Positions 35,899 to 44,012 of a stretch of DNA of 64,000 bases are shown here, piece after piece (positions within the stretch are counted from its first letter, which is position 1; each line of letters opens with the position of its first letter). The translations under genes were made by a program, and so were the position numbers. The notes beneath the pieces are model-generated. The model searched no databases. It was not told where the DNA came from and was given only the letters and a program-made list of their open reading frames with translations. Source of the stretch: G963668655 sp963668655 (GTDB lineage Bacteria; Myxococcota_A; SURF-8); assembly GCA_963668655.2 (NCBI GenBank), contig CAXXPQ010000001.1, positions 868,001-932,000 of the forward strand. The letters are read 5' to 3'.

Positions 35899-37278
35899 TC
35901 ATGTTCGTTTCAGGGATTCGGATTCGCTCCGGTCGGCCTCGACCGCGAACCCGGCTGCTTCCTCCAGGGTAAGATTCAGGTCGTGGCCGTCCAGCAGGCG
36001 GTCGCTGCCCGCCATGTATCGGCGAACGAAGTCTTCCCGAACGTCGGAGGCGTCCACGGTTTCGGATTCTCCCAGACGGCGCACGGCCAGCACGGCGTCG
36101 TGCATCCGAAAGCGGGAAAGGTTGCGGCGCGGCAGAAAATAGGCGTCCTTGGAGGAGCGGTCCAGGATTTCCGTCCGGTACAGGCGTCCCAGCACGTCCG
36201 AAAGAAAGTGCGGCGGATACCGCAGTTCGGCGGCCAGATCCCGAAGGTTGCGCCCACGGGTATCGCCTTTCGCGCTGCGTCCGGCCAGGACGAGCGTCAC
36301 CCGCAGGGCGGTTTCCTCCAGAAACTCGCTGGAGATCACCTTGCCCAGCACCTGGCGTCGATAGGCGGGCAGATAGGCCAGGACGTGGGAAAGTTCGACG
36401 CCCAGCAGAATGACGAGCCAGCTCACGTTGATCCAGACGATGGTGATGGGAAGCGCCGCCAGCGACGAATAGACCAGGTTGTAATTGGCCATGCCCACCT
36501 GAAGACCGAAGTAGAGTTTCAGCAGCAGGACATAGGCCGTCCCGCTCACGATTCCTCCCGCCAAGGCCGGTTTCCAGGGCACGGGAGCGTTCGGCATGGC
36601 TTTCAGAAGAAGCGTGAACCCCATGGAGGTGAAGAGAACGGTCAGAAGATTGGCCACCATGGGAGAGTGGGCGATGCGCAGGAATTCCCCTCGGGGAATC
36701 AGTTGGGCCGAAACCATCTGCAAGGCCACGGCCGCCGCCACCAGGGAAAACGTAGCGAGAAGCACGAGAAAATAATCCAGCGCCTTTTTCAGGATCATCC
36801 GGGCGCTTTTAACGCCCCATATCTCGTTCATGGCGCGTTCCACCTTACCCAGCATGGAAATCAGGGTGGTGGCCAGAAACAGGACGCCGGCGGCTCCCAG
36901 GGACCGGAAGTTCGTCCCGGCCATGTAGTCCACCAGTTTTCCTCCCCACTCGCCCAGTTCGGGCACGCTGTCCGACACCCAGCGGGCCAGTTCGGCGGGA
37001 CGCAGCCAGCCGGTCTGATCGATCACCGCCAGGGCCACGGCCACGAGCGGCAGGATGGACAGCAGGCTGACGCTGGTGAGCGCCGCCGCATGAACCGGCA
37101 GCCGATGCCGGAAGAGGCCGTCGAACAGGATCAGCGCGGTCCGCAAGGAAAGGCGCAGGGTGTGCGTGGCGCGGGAATCGGCGGAATCGCTTCCCCAGAT
37201 CCACGCCAGGGAGGGTTCCACGTGACGATTGAAAAGTTTTCTGAAGACGGTGAAGATCTGTTGTCGGAAACCGGCCAA
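35899..37278 (-). CDS. YihY/BrkB-family inner-membrane protein
   Basis: 459 aa. Six or so membrane segments lie in the first 310 residues, including VHAAALTSVSLLSILPLVAV and LEFGS-free YLPAY ends typical of the family (VSWLVILLGVELSHVLAYLP). The C-terminal about 150 residues are soluble and resemble a winged-helix region (RGRNLRDLAAELRYPPHFLS), an extension seen in some family members once annotated as RNase BN. Function unknown; probably a transporter or envelope protein. The start appears to be TTG 37278, as no ATG occurs in the first 100 codons. Confidence 0.8.
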   Translation of the reverse strand: MAGFRQQIFTVFRKLFNRHVEPSLAWIWGSDSADSRATHTLRLSLRTALILFDGLFRHRLPVHAAALTSVSLLSILPLVAVALAVIDQTGWLRPAELARWVSDSVPELGEWGGKLVDYMAGTNFRSLGAAGVLFLATTLISMLGKVERAMNEIWGVKSARMILKKALDYFLVLLATFSLVAAAVALQMVSAQLIPRGEFLRIAHSPMVANLLTVLFTSMGFTLLLKAMPNAPVPWKPALAGGIVSGTAYVLLLKLYFGLQVGMANYNLVYSSLAALPITIVWINVSWLVILLGVELSHVLAYLPAYRRQVLGKVISSEFLEETALRVTLVLAGRSAKGDTRGRNLRDLAAELRYPPHFLSDVLGRLYRTEILDRSSKDAYFLPRRNLSRFRMHDAVLAVRRLGESETVDASDVREDFVRRYMAGSDRLLDGHDLNLTLEEAAGFAVEADRSESESLKRT

Positions 37279-37316
37279 GCGGACCCCCGGGAAAAATTGT
37301 TTTCGCGTCCGAAAAA

Positions 37317-37345
37317 AGGCTAATCCAACTTGTCGCGACTGTCAA
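37317..37345 (-). promoter_or_regulatory. Candidate sigma-70 promoter of the YihY gene
   Basis: Minus strand TTGACA (37345-37340) and TAGCCT (37322-37317) with 17-bp spacing, giving a leader of about 30 nt. Confidence 0.45.
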
Positions 37346-37394
37346 GAAAACACGATATAAATGCTCATAATCGTTTGGGTTTTCTATTTTTTAC

Positions 37395-37444
37395 TTGCTT
37401 TTTATTGAATTTTCCCCCATACTTTACCGTCATTGATGGGGGAA
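37395..37444 (+). promoter_or_regulatory. Promoter overlapped by an inverted repeat, candidate operator
   Basis: TTGCTT (37395-37400) and CATACT (37418-37423) are 17 bp apart. A perfect 9-bp inverted repeat TTCCCCCAT/ATGGGGGAA (37412-37420/37436-37444) covers the -10 region and the presumed start site. It could be a repressor operator or an mRNA hairpin. Confidence 0.35.
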
Positions 37445-37498
37445 GCAAACCAAGGCGCGCCGCCGGCGGGCCGTTGCGTGTGAGGAAGTAAAAATTCC

Positions 37499-38239
37499 AT
37501 GACAAAACATCGATTCGCCATCAATCACCAGGGAAGAACGCTCGGCATTACGGATGAGCGTCAACTTTCCCGCCTGCTCCGCTTGGGAGAACTGGCCACG
37601 TCAGCCAAGGTTTTCGTGCTGGCCGAAAAAAAATGGGTCTTCGTTTCGGAGATTCCCGGCTTGAACATGGAAAACGAAACCCAGGCCGTTCCGATCCGAC
37701 CGGTCATTGCGGAAGTGACCCCGCCCCCCTCCATGAAGACGGAAGCCGAGAAGAATCCCGAAGCGGAAAAACCGGCCGTCTCCGGCGTTCAGCCGGAAGA
37801 GGTTCCCGTGGAGGAAATGCTGAAACGGCGTCCCACCACGCGCACGCGGGAATTCGCGGCGCTGATGGAGGAAATGGAAGACACCGTTTCCGTGACCGTG
37901 GGCGCGAAAACGGAGACGATCCTGCCGATTTCAAACGGCGACGCCGCCGATGAAACCCGCCGGACGATCCACATTTCAAGCGAAGAGCAGGCCGCCCGGC
38001 GGGCCATGAAAGAGAAGCAGATCATCGCCTCGGTGGTGGACGATCCCGCCGAGCATCTCTCCCGTCCCCGGCGCTACGCCATCCTGACGGCCATGGCCGT
38101 TCTGGTTTTGGGGTTGGCCGCGGGCTATTTTTCCAGCGGGCTCCTCTACAGCAAACTGGATAGCGGCCCCAAGGTTCTTCAGGCTCAGAACAACGATCCG
38201 ATCGGAAAAGCGCCGGAAAAAGCCAAAACCAGCAACTGA
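37499..38239 (+). CDS. Single-pass membrane protein with GYF_2-like N-terminal domain
   Basis: 246 aa. Residues 1-57 resemble the GYF_2 (DUF4339) fold: an INHQGRTLGITDERQLSRLL stretch, then LGELATSAKVFV and KKWVFVSEIPGL, where family members show a W-x-P-A-S-E-type end. A Pro/Glu-rich linker follows, and a membrane helix near the C-terminus (AILTAMAVLVLGLAAGYFSS). The N-terminal domain is therefore cytoplasmic, possibly a protein-interaction module. GAGGAAG precedes the ATG. Monocistronic, with its own terminator. Confidence 0.7.
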   Translation: MTKHRFAINHQGRTLGITDERQLSRLLRLGELATSAKVFVLAEKKWVFVSEIPGLNMENETQAVPIRPVIAEVTPPPSMKTEAEKNPEAEKPAVSGVQPEEVPVEEMLKRRPTTRTREFAALMEEMEDTVSVTVGAKTETILPISNGDAADETRRTIHISSEEQAARRAMKEKQIIASVVDDPAEHLSRPRRYAILTAMAVLVLGLAAGYFSSGLLYSKLDSGPKVLQAQNNDPIGKAPEKAKTSN

Positions 38240-38270
38240 TTTTTAAGCCGATATCGAAGCCAAACCCCGC

Positions 38271-38305
38271 AATCGATGCCCGGACCTTCCAGGCATCGAT
38301 TTTTC
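38271..38305 (+). terminator. Intrinsic terminator after the GYF_2-like gene
   Basis: A perfect 10-bp stem AATCGATGCC/GGCATCGATT (38271-38280/38292-38301) with an 11-nt loop is followed by TTT. Confidence 0.75.
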
Positions 38306-38325
38306 GTCTCCGGCCCCTCTTCAGG

Positions 38326-38338
38326 CAGTGTCGTCACA
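38326..38338. mobile_element. Solo IS-end relic matching the decayed transposase locus
   Basis: CAGTGTCGTCACA is the exact reverse complement of 48248-48260, which lies immediately after the transposase remnant's stop codon. It is probably an orphan terminal inverted repeat of the same IS family. Confidence 0.45.
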
Positions 38339-38393
38339 TGCTATGCGACAAAACTATATATATTTGTTTTCATTAGTAATTTTCAAATCCAAA

Positions 38394-38488
38394 GGGTGCC
38401 ATAGTCTCACGGACCGGAAGGTCCGGGAGGCTGTGCAATTCATGGAAAACACAGCCTTCCTCGCTCCGCGAGTAAGACGATGGCGCCC
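38394..38488. other. Second cloverleaf-like fold
   Basis: Outer stem GGGTGCCAT/ATGGCGCCC (38394-38402/38480-38488, one G-U) and GTCT/AGAC (38404-38407/38475-38478) enclose three adjacent hairpins: 38410-38425 (CGGACC/GGTCCG), 38426-38459 (10 bp, arm ends GGCTGTG/CACAGCC) and 38460-38472 (CTCGC, TCC, GCGAG). About 95 nt long. It lacks tRNA hallmarks such as a TTCGA T-loop. Confidence 0.6.
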
Positions 38489-38623
38489 TCATTTCGACCA
38501 ATTTTCATACTTTCATTCCGTGATGTACGACTTGAATAACCCGTGACGATACTCTCTCGGAAATCCTCTCGAAGACATTATTACGGATTCTTAAATGATT
38601 TTGCGATGAAAAGGCGCTCATTC

Positions 38624-38702
38624 CGAGTGCCGTCCGCAGGGCGGTTTATCGAGGGACATGCCGCCCGTGGCTCGAACCAATTTCGCTTCGCGAAATCACT
38701 CG
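38624..38702. other. Third cloverleaf-like fold
   Basis: Closing stem CGAGTG/CACTCG (38624-38629/38697-38702) surrounds three hairpins: 38630-38644 (CCGTCC/GGGCGG with one G-U), 38649-38675 (TCGAG/CTCGA) and 38680-38696 (ATTTCGC, TTC, GCGAAAT). The last arm resembles that of the fold at 30960-30984. Confidence 0.5.
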
Positions 38703-38896
38703 CCATGAGCAATTGAACTCATATTTTCATCACCGAAACCCGGAAAATGGAAGAATAAAACGAAAAGGTTTCGTGTCTAAACAGTAAGAACGTCTTTTTT
38801 GTAAAGAAAAGACACATAACGACGATTTTATGTTTGAAAAAGATGCTTTATTTGTTGATTGGTGTTCATTAATCTGTTATCGTAAAGGTGGGCAAA

Positions 38897-39349
38897 ATGG
38901 TTAGCGTATTGAGAAAGCGACACGACTTTGCATTGGGGAATGCGATGTCAAGCGACTCATCGAAATCAGGCCGAACGGAGGAGGTTCCGATTCCCGGCCC
39001 GGAGCAGAACGCGGGGGACGCGGTGCTTCGCAGCCTGTCTTCGCCGCCTCCCGAGGAATACGAACCGACGCCCGATTTGGAAGTTCCGGATCGGCGCGAG
39101 GCCGGGGAGCGAAATCCGGATGAAAACAGGGGGATGGACCGCCTGATTCTGACGCTGATTATCCTTTTCCTGGCGGCATTGTTAATGATATTATCCATGA
39201 TGATCCGTTTCGAGGCACGGCGGGCGGATTTGTCGAATGAATCATTGGGATGGAGCGTCTCGGAAACGGCCGTCCGCGTCTCGACATCCGATGAATTTCC
39301 ATTTTCTTCCGAAACCTTTCCTTCAGGCGATTTCCGGATTCCCTCGTGA
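38897..39349 (+). CDS. Small hypothetical single-pass membrane protein
   Basis: 150 aa from ATG 38897, which has AGGTGG 7 bp upstream (a GTG at 38888 and an ATG at 38945 are alternatives). The first about 75 residues are polar, Pro/Glu-rich and probably disordered. One membrane helix follows (LILTLIILFLAALLMILSMM), then a short Ser-rich tail. No family recognised. It is isolated in AT-rich DNA next to the DnaA-box cluster. Confidence 0.5.
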   Translation: MVSVLRKRHDFALGNAMSSDSSKSGRTEEVPIPGPEQNAGDAVLRSLSSPPPEEYEPTPDLEVPDRREAGERNPDENRGMDRLILTLIILFLAALLMILSMMIRFEARRADLSNESLGWSVSETAVRVSTSDEFPFSSETFPSGDFRIPS

Positions 39350-39368
39350 TTCTGAACCATTGCCGCAC

Positions 39369-39414
39369 TTCTCCACAATTTTGTGGATAACTCGTGGATA
39401 ACTCCTGTGGATAA
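39369..39414 (+). other. Cluster of four DnaA boxes, candidate replication origin
   Basis: TGTGGATAA at 39382-39390, CGTGGATAA at 39393-39401 and TGTGGATAA at 39406-39414 are in the same orientation, 11 and 13 bp apart. TTCTCCACA (39369-39377) is a one-mismatch box on the other strand. AT-rich DNA follows for about 100 bp (39421-39520). No dnaA, dnaN or other replication gene is in the window. Confidence 0.55.
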
Positions 39415-39717
39415 GTCGAAAATATCGAGCCATTTCAATAAGATCTCTCAATTTGAGTAAAAGTTGTGCAGTCGGAAAAAAGCAATAAAATCAGCTAGTT
39501 ATAAATCCTGCCCAAATCGGAATCTCTATAAACGGCCCGGACGGAATCTCCAGACGAGGCCCTGTTGAGGTATTCACAATTCATCGGACGCTAAGTCGTG
39601 CGCCTGCCGTTGAAAGTTCGATTTCGGGTTTGCCGGAGGGCCTTCGCCACAAAATGAATCCTGCTTTTCCGAATCGGAATATCGGGGGCTGAAATCGCGC
39701 TTTCGGTGGACGTGAAT

Positions 39718-39772
39718 CCGAAAAAAAAAGCGGAGATTTCGAACCCGTCGGGCGGCGAACCGCTTTTTTCGG
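39718..39772. terminator. Bidirectional terminator-like hairpin without an adjacent gene
   Basis: CCG followed by an A-run and GCGG (39718-39733) pairs with CCGC, six T and CGG (39760-39772); inner arms TTCG/CGAA add stability. It looks like an intrinsic terminator in both directions, yet no coding region ends nearby, suggesting an unannotated short transcript on one side. Confidence 0.5.
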
Positions 39773-40244
39773 GTTTCGGCGACCGATTCCGCCGGGTCAT
39801 CCGAAACGCCTGCGAGAAATTCCTTTGAAATTATTGAAGATTTCGCGCCACGCCCGGAATGGCGGGTGTCGCCCATCTCGATAAATCGCTCCCAAAAACC
39901 CCGGCCGGGTCATAGTGCCTGTAACGAAGGACACAAAATATCGGAAAAATATCCCGAAAAAATTTCGTAAGATGCTGAAATCGCAGGAAATATCGTCGTA
40001 CCCGGGACGTGAACGCCCGGCGGTGGAGATTGCCGAAAAAACGTCGTTTTCGGGGGTCGGTCCGGGTGAACGCAAAAAGGCGGGAATGCTTTGTGATATC
40101 GGAAGGATACACACGAAAAACGCGTCACCCGGACGGAGCGCGTAAAATGCGCGAAACGGGGCTGGATCGTGGAGAGAATCGGGAGATAAAAGGAAACCCC
40201 TTTTCGGAATGCATTCCCCGCCTCGATCGACAAAAAGAAAAGAA

Positions 40245-40273
40245 TTGACGCTACATGTTGGACACGTTAAGCT
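40245..40273 (+). promoter_or_regulatory. Candidate sigma-70 promoter of the Lys-rich protein gene
   Basis: TTGACG (40245-40250) and TAAGCT (40268-40273) with 17-bp spacing; the start of translation is 64 bp further on. Confidence 0.4.
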
Positions 40274-40336
40274 ATTCCATCGTAAGCGTCGCCAAATCGA
40301 ATTCATGGTTTGCCATTGTATAGAGGACGAAAGCGG

Positions 40337-41569
40337 ATGTTCCACCGGTTCCGCATGCTGATCGCCATCGTTGTCCTTTGCGCCTTTTCTTTCGGAGGAA
40401 CGGCTTCGGCCTGGGAGGGCGACGGTCCGCTTCTCTGCCTTTCCGGAGAGGGCACGTTCCGCGCGCCGCGCAAGAAAAAGAAAAAGAAGACGAAAAAGAA
40501 ACCTGGAAAAAAGAAAAGTCCGCCCAGGAAGAAGAAGAAAAGCCCGCCCAAAAAGAAACAGAAGGCCAAGAAAGAAGAACCGAAAAAAGAGGAAAAGCCC
40601 GCTCCGCCTCCGCCGGAACCGTACCGGAAGCAGGCGCTCTTTCTTGGATTGTTTCCTTCTTCCGCCGAAACGCCTTACATCGAGCACGCCCGCACATCCG
40701 CCATGGCCGCCTTCCGGCGGGCTTCTGGACTGGGAACCGTTTTCACGGCGGAGGAAAGCCGGACGCTTCTGAAAGGAAAGCAGCTTCCCGCCGGTTGCAA
40801 GGATCCGGACGACCTCGCGTGCATCCGAAAACTGGGCGAGGAGACGCGTTCCAAATATCTTCTGTTCGGCAAACTGGAGGATCTGGACGACGCCTACCTG
40901 CTTTCCCTGCGCCTTCTGGACGCGGAAACGGGAGCCCTTTTGGAGCGTGTCAAGGCGCAGATCGTCAAGCCCGCCGAATCCATTCTGGGCGAGCGCAGCG
41001 CCGCCACGGCCTGTCATCTGGTCCGGAATTACGGCTGCGATACGAAGAATCCGCCCGTCGTGGCGGCCATGGCCGCTCCCATGGCCGCTCCGGCCGAGAC
41101 GACTTCGGCGGGAAAACCATCGGACGAGCCGGAGAAGATGCTGTTTTCGGACGCGGAGCCGGAACCCGAGGAAAAACCGCAGCCTGAAAAGAAGAAGGAA
41201 CGAAAAAAAGAAGAACCGGGCGAATCCATGAGCGGAATGAAGATCGGGGCCTGGGTGCTCACCGGTCTGGCCGCGGGTGCTCTGGCCGGTGCGGCCACCA
41301 CCACGGGATTGATGTACAAATACGCGGGGGATTACGATTCCGCCGGCGACGACGCCGCCCGAAAGGACGCCAAGGACAAGGTGTTCCTGATGCAGAAAAC
41401 CTCCATCGGATTGTGGGCCGGAACCGGGGCGCTCGCCGCCGGAGCGGTGACGCTGTTCGTGCTGGACGGTTTGGGCAAGGGCGGATCCGGAGGAGACGAC
41501 GGCGATGCCTGGACCGTGCGTCCGGGACTGGCTCCGGATGGAACTTTCATTCTTCAGGGACGATTTTGA
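40337..41569 (+). CDS. Exported Lys-rich protein with C-terminal membrane hairpin
   Basis: 410 aa from ATG 40337 (GAGGA upstream). A signal peptide (LIAIVVLCAFSFGGTASA) is followed by a strikingly basic Lys/Pro stretch (about residues 35-85, 30-odd Lys). A folded domain comes next (QALFLGLFPSSAETPYIEHA, KYLLFGKLEDLDDAYLLSLR) that looks like the sensing part of myxobacterial-type periplasmic proteins. A Glu/Lys linker leads to two hydrophobic helices near the C-terminus (AWVLTGLAAGALAGAA, IGLWAGTGALAAGAVTLFVL). Function unknown. The poly-basic region may contact peptidoglycan, LPS or nucleic acid. The downstream lipoprotein starts 27 bp later. Confidence 0.75.
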   Translation: MFHRFRMLIAIVVLCAFSFGGTASAWEGDGPLLCLSGEGTFRAPRKKKKKKTKKKPGKKKSPPRKKKKSPPKKKQKAKKEEPKKEEKPAPPPPEPYRKQALFLGLFPSSAETPYIEHARTSAMAAFRRASGLGTVFTAEESRTLLKGKQLPAGCKDPDDLACIRKLGEETRSKYLLFGKLEDLDDAYLLSLRLLDAETGALLERVKAQIVKPAESILGERSAATACHLVRNYGCDTKNPPVVAAMAAPMAAPAETTSAGKPSDEPEKMLFSDAEPEPEEKPQPEKKKERKKEEPGESMSGMKIGAWVLTGLAAGALAGAATTTGLMYKYAGDYDSAGDDAARKDAKDKVFLMQKTSIGLWAGTGALAAGAVTLFVLDGLGKGGSGGDDGDAWTVRPGLAPDGTFILQGRF

Positions 41570-41596
41570 TTCAGAGCCCGCGCAGGGGAACGTGAT

Positions 41597-44008
41597 ATGC
41601 GATCGGCGAACCGACTCAAATTTCTTGGATTCTGGCTGATCCCGCTGCTGATCGGCGGGCTGGCTTTCCAGGGCTGCATCAAGCTGGAAAGCGAGACCGA
41701 AATGGAGCTTGCCGGCGCCGACGTGACGGTCAACGTCACCGGAATCGACAGCGGCGCCACGGTGATCGTCATCGACCTGACCTGGGCTCCCAACGACAAA
41801 GCCGGAGAGCAAACCTATCGCAAGGCGGCCGGCCTGGACGGACGCTTCGCCGAGCTGTCTTTCACTTACGAGAACATGGACGCCGGATCCGGCCGCGCCC
41901 GGGTGGGCACCTATCTGGGGTCGGCCATCTGGCAGGCTCCCGTCTGGAGTGCGGAAGTCAGCGTAACGGCCGACGGCTCGGGCCAGGTGACGGTGGCTCT
42001 GGGCGGTGTGGACGGCGACGTGGACACGGATTTCGAGTTCACCATCAACGACGGAGACCATACCCCCCCGGACGGCGACGACGACACGCCCGACGGAGAT
42101 ACGGACGGCGATGCGGAAACGGACGGCGATACCGACGGCGACGCGGATCATCCCCAGCGCCCCACCATCGACGTGCCCTATACGCCTTCCGCTCCGAACT
42201 ATACGGACGGACGCATCCGCACGGACCAGGGCGAATGGTCCTATGCCGAGACCGTGGATATTCAGACCCAGCATCAGAGCAAGTCCGTCGTCTATGCCGT
42301 GCACGATCGGAATTTCCTCTACCTGGCTCTGGACATGCCCAGCATCACGTCCGCCATGGAGGAACAGGATCTGGCGGGATTCTTCTTCGATCCCACCCCG
42401 GGAAGCGGAGACGACGGCTTCAATCTCTACCTGGACCGCTCCGGCCTGGCCTGGTGCGAATTCCCCGGCCATGCCTCCTGCAACAACCTTCCCGACGGCG
42501 CGCCCCAGTTCAGCGCCGAACCGTCGGAAACCCAGGCGGGCTGGCAGATGGAACTCGTGGTGGGCTACGGCGGCCTCGGACTCGAGCCGGGCGTTCCGAA
42601 AACCCTGGGTTTCGCCGCCGTCACGCGCGACAACAACAATCGCTACTACTGGCCGGACGGCAACGTCGTGGCCGCCGATGACGCCACCTGGGGATACATG
42701 GAAAGCACGGACATTTGGGATCGGCGGGATTATCCCGCGGACGGCGACGAGGAAGCGGATCCGGATTTGGAACCCGAGGAGGAAACCGACGGCGACGACG
42801 CAACCGACGGCGACGCGGAGCCCGACGCCGAGCCCGATGCGGAACCCGACCCCGACATGGAACCCGAAACGGACGGCGACGCCGAACCGGACGGCGAGCC
42901 CGACGCCGAGGAAACCGAACAACAGTTCTGCACGCCCCACCAAATCTACTGCGAGGATCAAAGCGGAACCTGGCACGCCCGCACCTGCAACGCCGACGGC
43001 ACGGCCTACGGCCTGGATACGTCCTGCGCCGATTTCGAACTCTGCACCGACGATACCTGCATCGACGGCTACGGCTGCTTCCCCGAGCCCAACAACGAGT
43101 CCTGCAACGACAACAACTACTGCACCGAAAACGATTCCTGCCGGGGCGGAAGCTGCACCGGCGACTGGATCGACTGCGACAACGGCAATCCCTGCCAGGT
43201 TCCCCACAGCAACCCGGCCCTGCCCGCGTGCTGCTGGTACGAGGACGTTTCCAACGGCAGCAACTGCGACGACGGCCTGGAATGCACCGGGTCCGACATC
43301 CAGGAGACCGCCATCTGCTGGAACCAGGAGTGCAACGGCACCTGGATCCCCGGCTGCTGTGAGGGACACCCGGATATGATGCTGATGGAATCCGGCTATT
43401 GCATCGACAAGTACGAATCCGTCATCGGCGACTATGATTTCGTCAAAACCGATGGTTGCCAGACCGGCGGTCTGGGCTCGGTGTTCGGCCAGGACGAGGA
43501 CAACTATCCCGGAACGTTCCCTGATCTGGTCACCCAGGCCACCCAGCCGGAAGGCGAGCATGACCGCCTGTACGCCTGCAACGATGTCGGACTGGCTCCC
43601 TCCCGCTACATGACGCGCTTCCAGGCCCAGGTCGCCTGCGAAAACGCAGGAAAGCGCCTTTGCACGGAGAATGAATGGCAGCTTTCCTGCGCGGGAAGCG
43701 GCATGAACGGCTATCCCTACGGTGCAAGTTACCTGCCCACGGTCTGCAACGGCGCGGATTACGCCAATCCCCCGGCGCTCCGGACTTCCGGCGAGGCCAC
43801 GGGCTGTTCGCGCGACTCCGTTTTCGATTTGTCCGGCAACCTGGAGGAATGGCTCAGCACCAACAAGAGCTGCGGCGGCCATTACGAATCCACCTCGGCG
43901 GACCTGACCTGTTTTTCCTGCCCGGAACGCACGGCCGTGGTGGGAACGGGAACCTACTTCATCGGCTTCCGCTGCTGCGTGACGCCCGAAGCCCTGCCGG
44001 ATCGGTGA
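41597..44008 (+). CDS. Mosaic lipoprotein: CBM9-like, Cys-rich and FGE-sulfatase-like domains
   Basis: 803 aa. A lipoprotein signal has its lipobox at LAFQGC (Cys27). A DGD linker (about residues 153-190) leads to a CBM9-like beta-sandwich (about 195-375, EWSYAETVDIQTQHQSKSVV). A second Asp/Glu/Pro DGD linker precedes a Cys-rich region (about 445-590). The C-terminal domain (about 590-803) resembles formylglycine-generating-enzyme/sulfatase-modifying proteins: GYCIDKYES, SRYMTRFQAQVACENAGKRL, NEWQLSCAG, DLSGNLEEW, FIGFRCC. Probably surface-exposed and carbohydrate-binding; enzymatic activity is uncertain. dtd begins 4 bp after the stop. Confidence 0.8.
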   Translation: MRSANRLKFLGFWLIPLLIGGLAFQGCIKLESETEMELAGADVTVNVTGIDSGATVIVIDLTWAPNDKAGEQTYRKAAGLDGRFAELSFTYENMDAGSGRARVGTYLGSAIWQAPVWSAEVSVTADGSGQVTVALGGVDGDVDTDFEFTINDGDHTPPDGDDDTPDGDTDGDAETDGDTDGDADHPQRPTIDVPYTPSAPNYTDGRIRTDQGEWSYAETVDIQTQHQSKSVVYAVHDRNFLYLALDMPSITSAMEEQDLAGFFFDPTPGSGDDGFNLYLDRSGLAWCEFPGHASCNNLPDGAPQFSAEPSETQAGWQMELVVGYGGLGLEPGVPKTLGFAAVTRDNNNRYYWPDGNVVAADDATWGYMESTDIWDRRDYPADGDEEADPDLEPEEETDGDDATDGDAEPDAEPDAEPDPDMEPETDGDAEPDGEPDAEETEQQFCTPHQIYCEDQSGTWHARTCNADGTAYGLDTSCADFELCTDDTCIDGYGCFPEPNNESCNDNNYCTENDSCRGGSCTGDWIDCDNGNPCQVPHSNPALPACCWYEDVSNGSNCDDGLECTGSDIQETAICWNQECNGTWIPGCCEGHPDMMLMESGYCIDKYESVIGDYDFVKTDGCQTGGLGSVFGQDEDNYPGTFPDLVTQATQPEGEHDRLYACNDVGLAPSRYMTRFQAQVACENAGKRLCTENEWQLSCAGSGMNGYPYGASYLPTVCNGADYANPPALRTSGEATGCSRDSVFDLSGNLEEWLSTNKSCGGHYESTSADLTCFSCPERTAVVGTGTYFIGFRCCVTPEALPDR

Positions 44009-44012
44009 CGGT

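Larger units (their letters stand above)
38240..38896 (+). other. 657-bp AT-rich gene-free stretch
   Basis: No convincing gene; a 72-codon frame at 38328-38546 runs through hairpins and has no recognisable domain. Contents: the terminator at 38271, an IS-end relic at 38326, two junction-like folds at 38394-38488 and 38624-38702, then AT-rich sequence up to the small membrane-protein gene. Confidence 0.65.
39350..40336 (+). other. 987-bp gene-free stretch
   Basis: No gene is visible on either strand; the very long minus-strand open frame crossing here is the shadow of the downstream lipoprotein. Contents: the DnaA boxes, an AT-rich block, a strong bidirectional terminator-like hairpin at 39718-39772, a 10-bp inverted repeat GTCCGGGTGA/TCACCCGGAC (40060-40069/40125-40134), and the promoter of the next gene. 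Confidence 0.6.

Noticed and set aside
38394..38488. tRNA-like identity for the 95-nt cloverleaf (for example selenocysteine tRNA)
   Set aside because: Neither strand has the TTCGA T-loop, the D-loop pattern or a plausible anticodon loop, and the terminal hairpins have 3-4-nt loops.
22302..40315. Shared 14-mer CATGGTTTGCCATT near 22302 and 40303
   Set aside because: A single 14-base match within 64 kb is expected by chance, and the flanks do not align.
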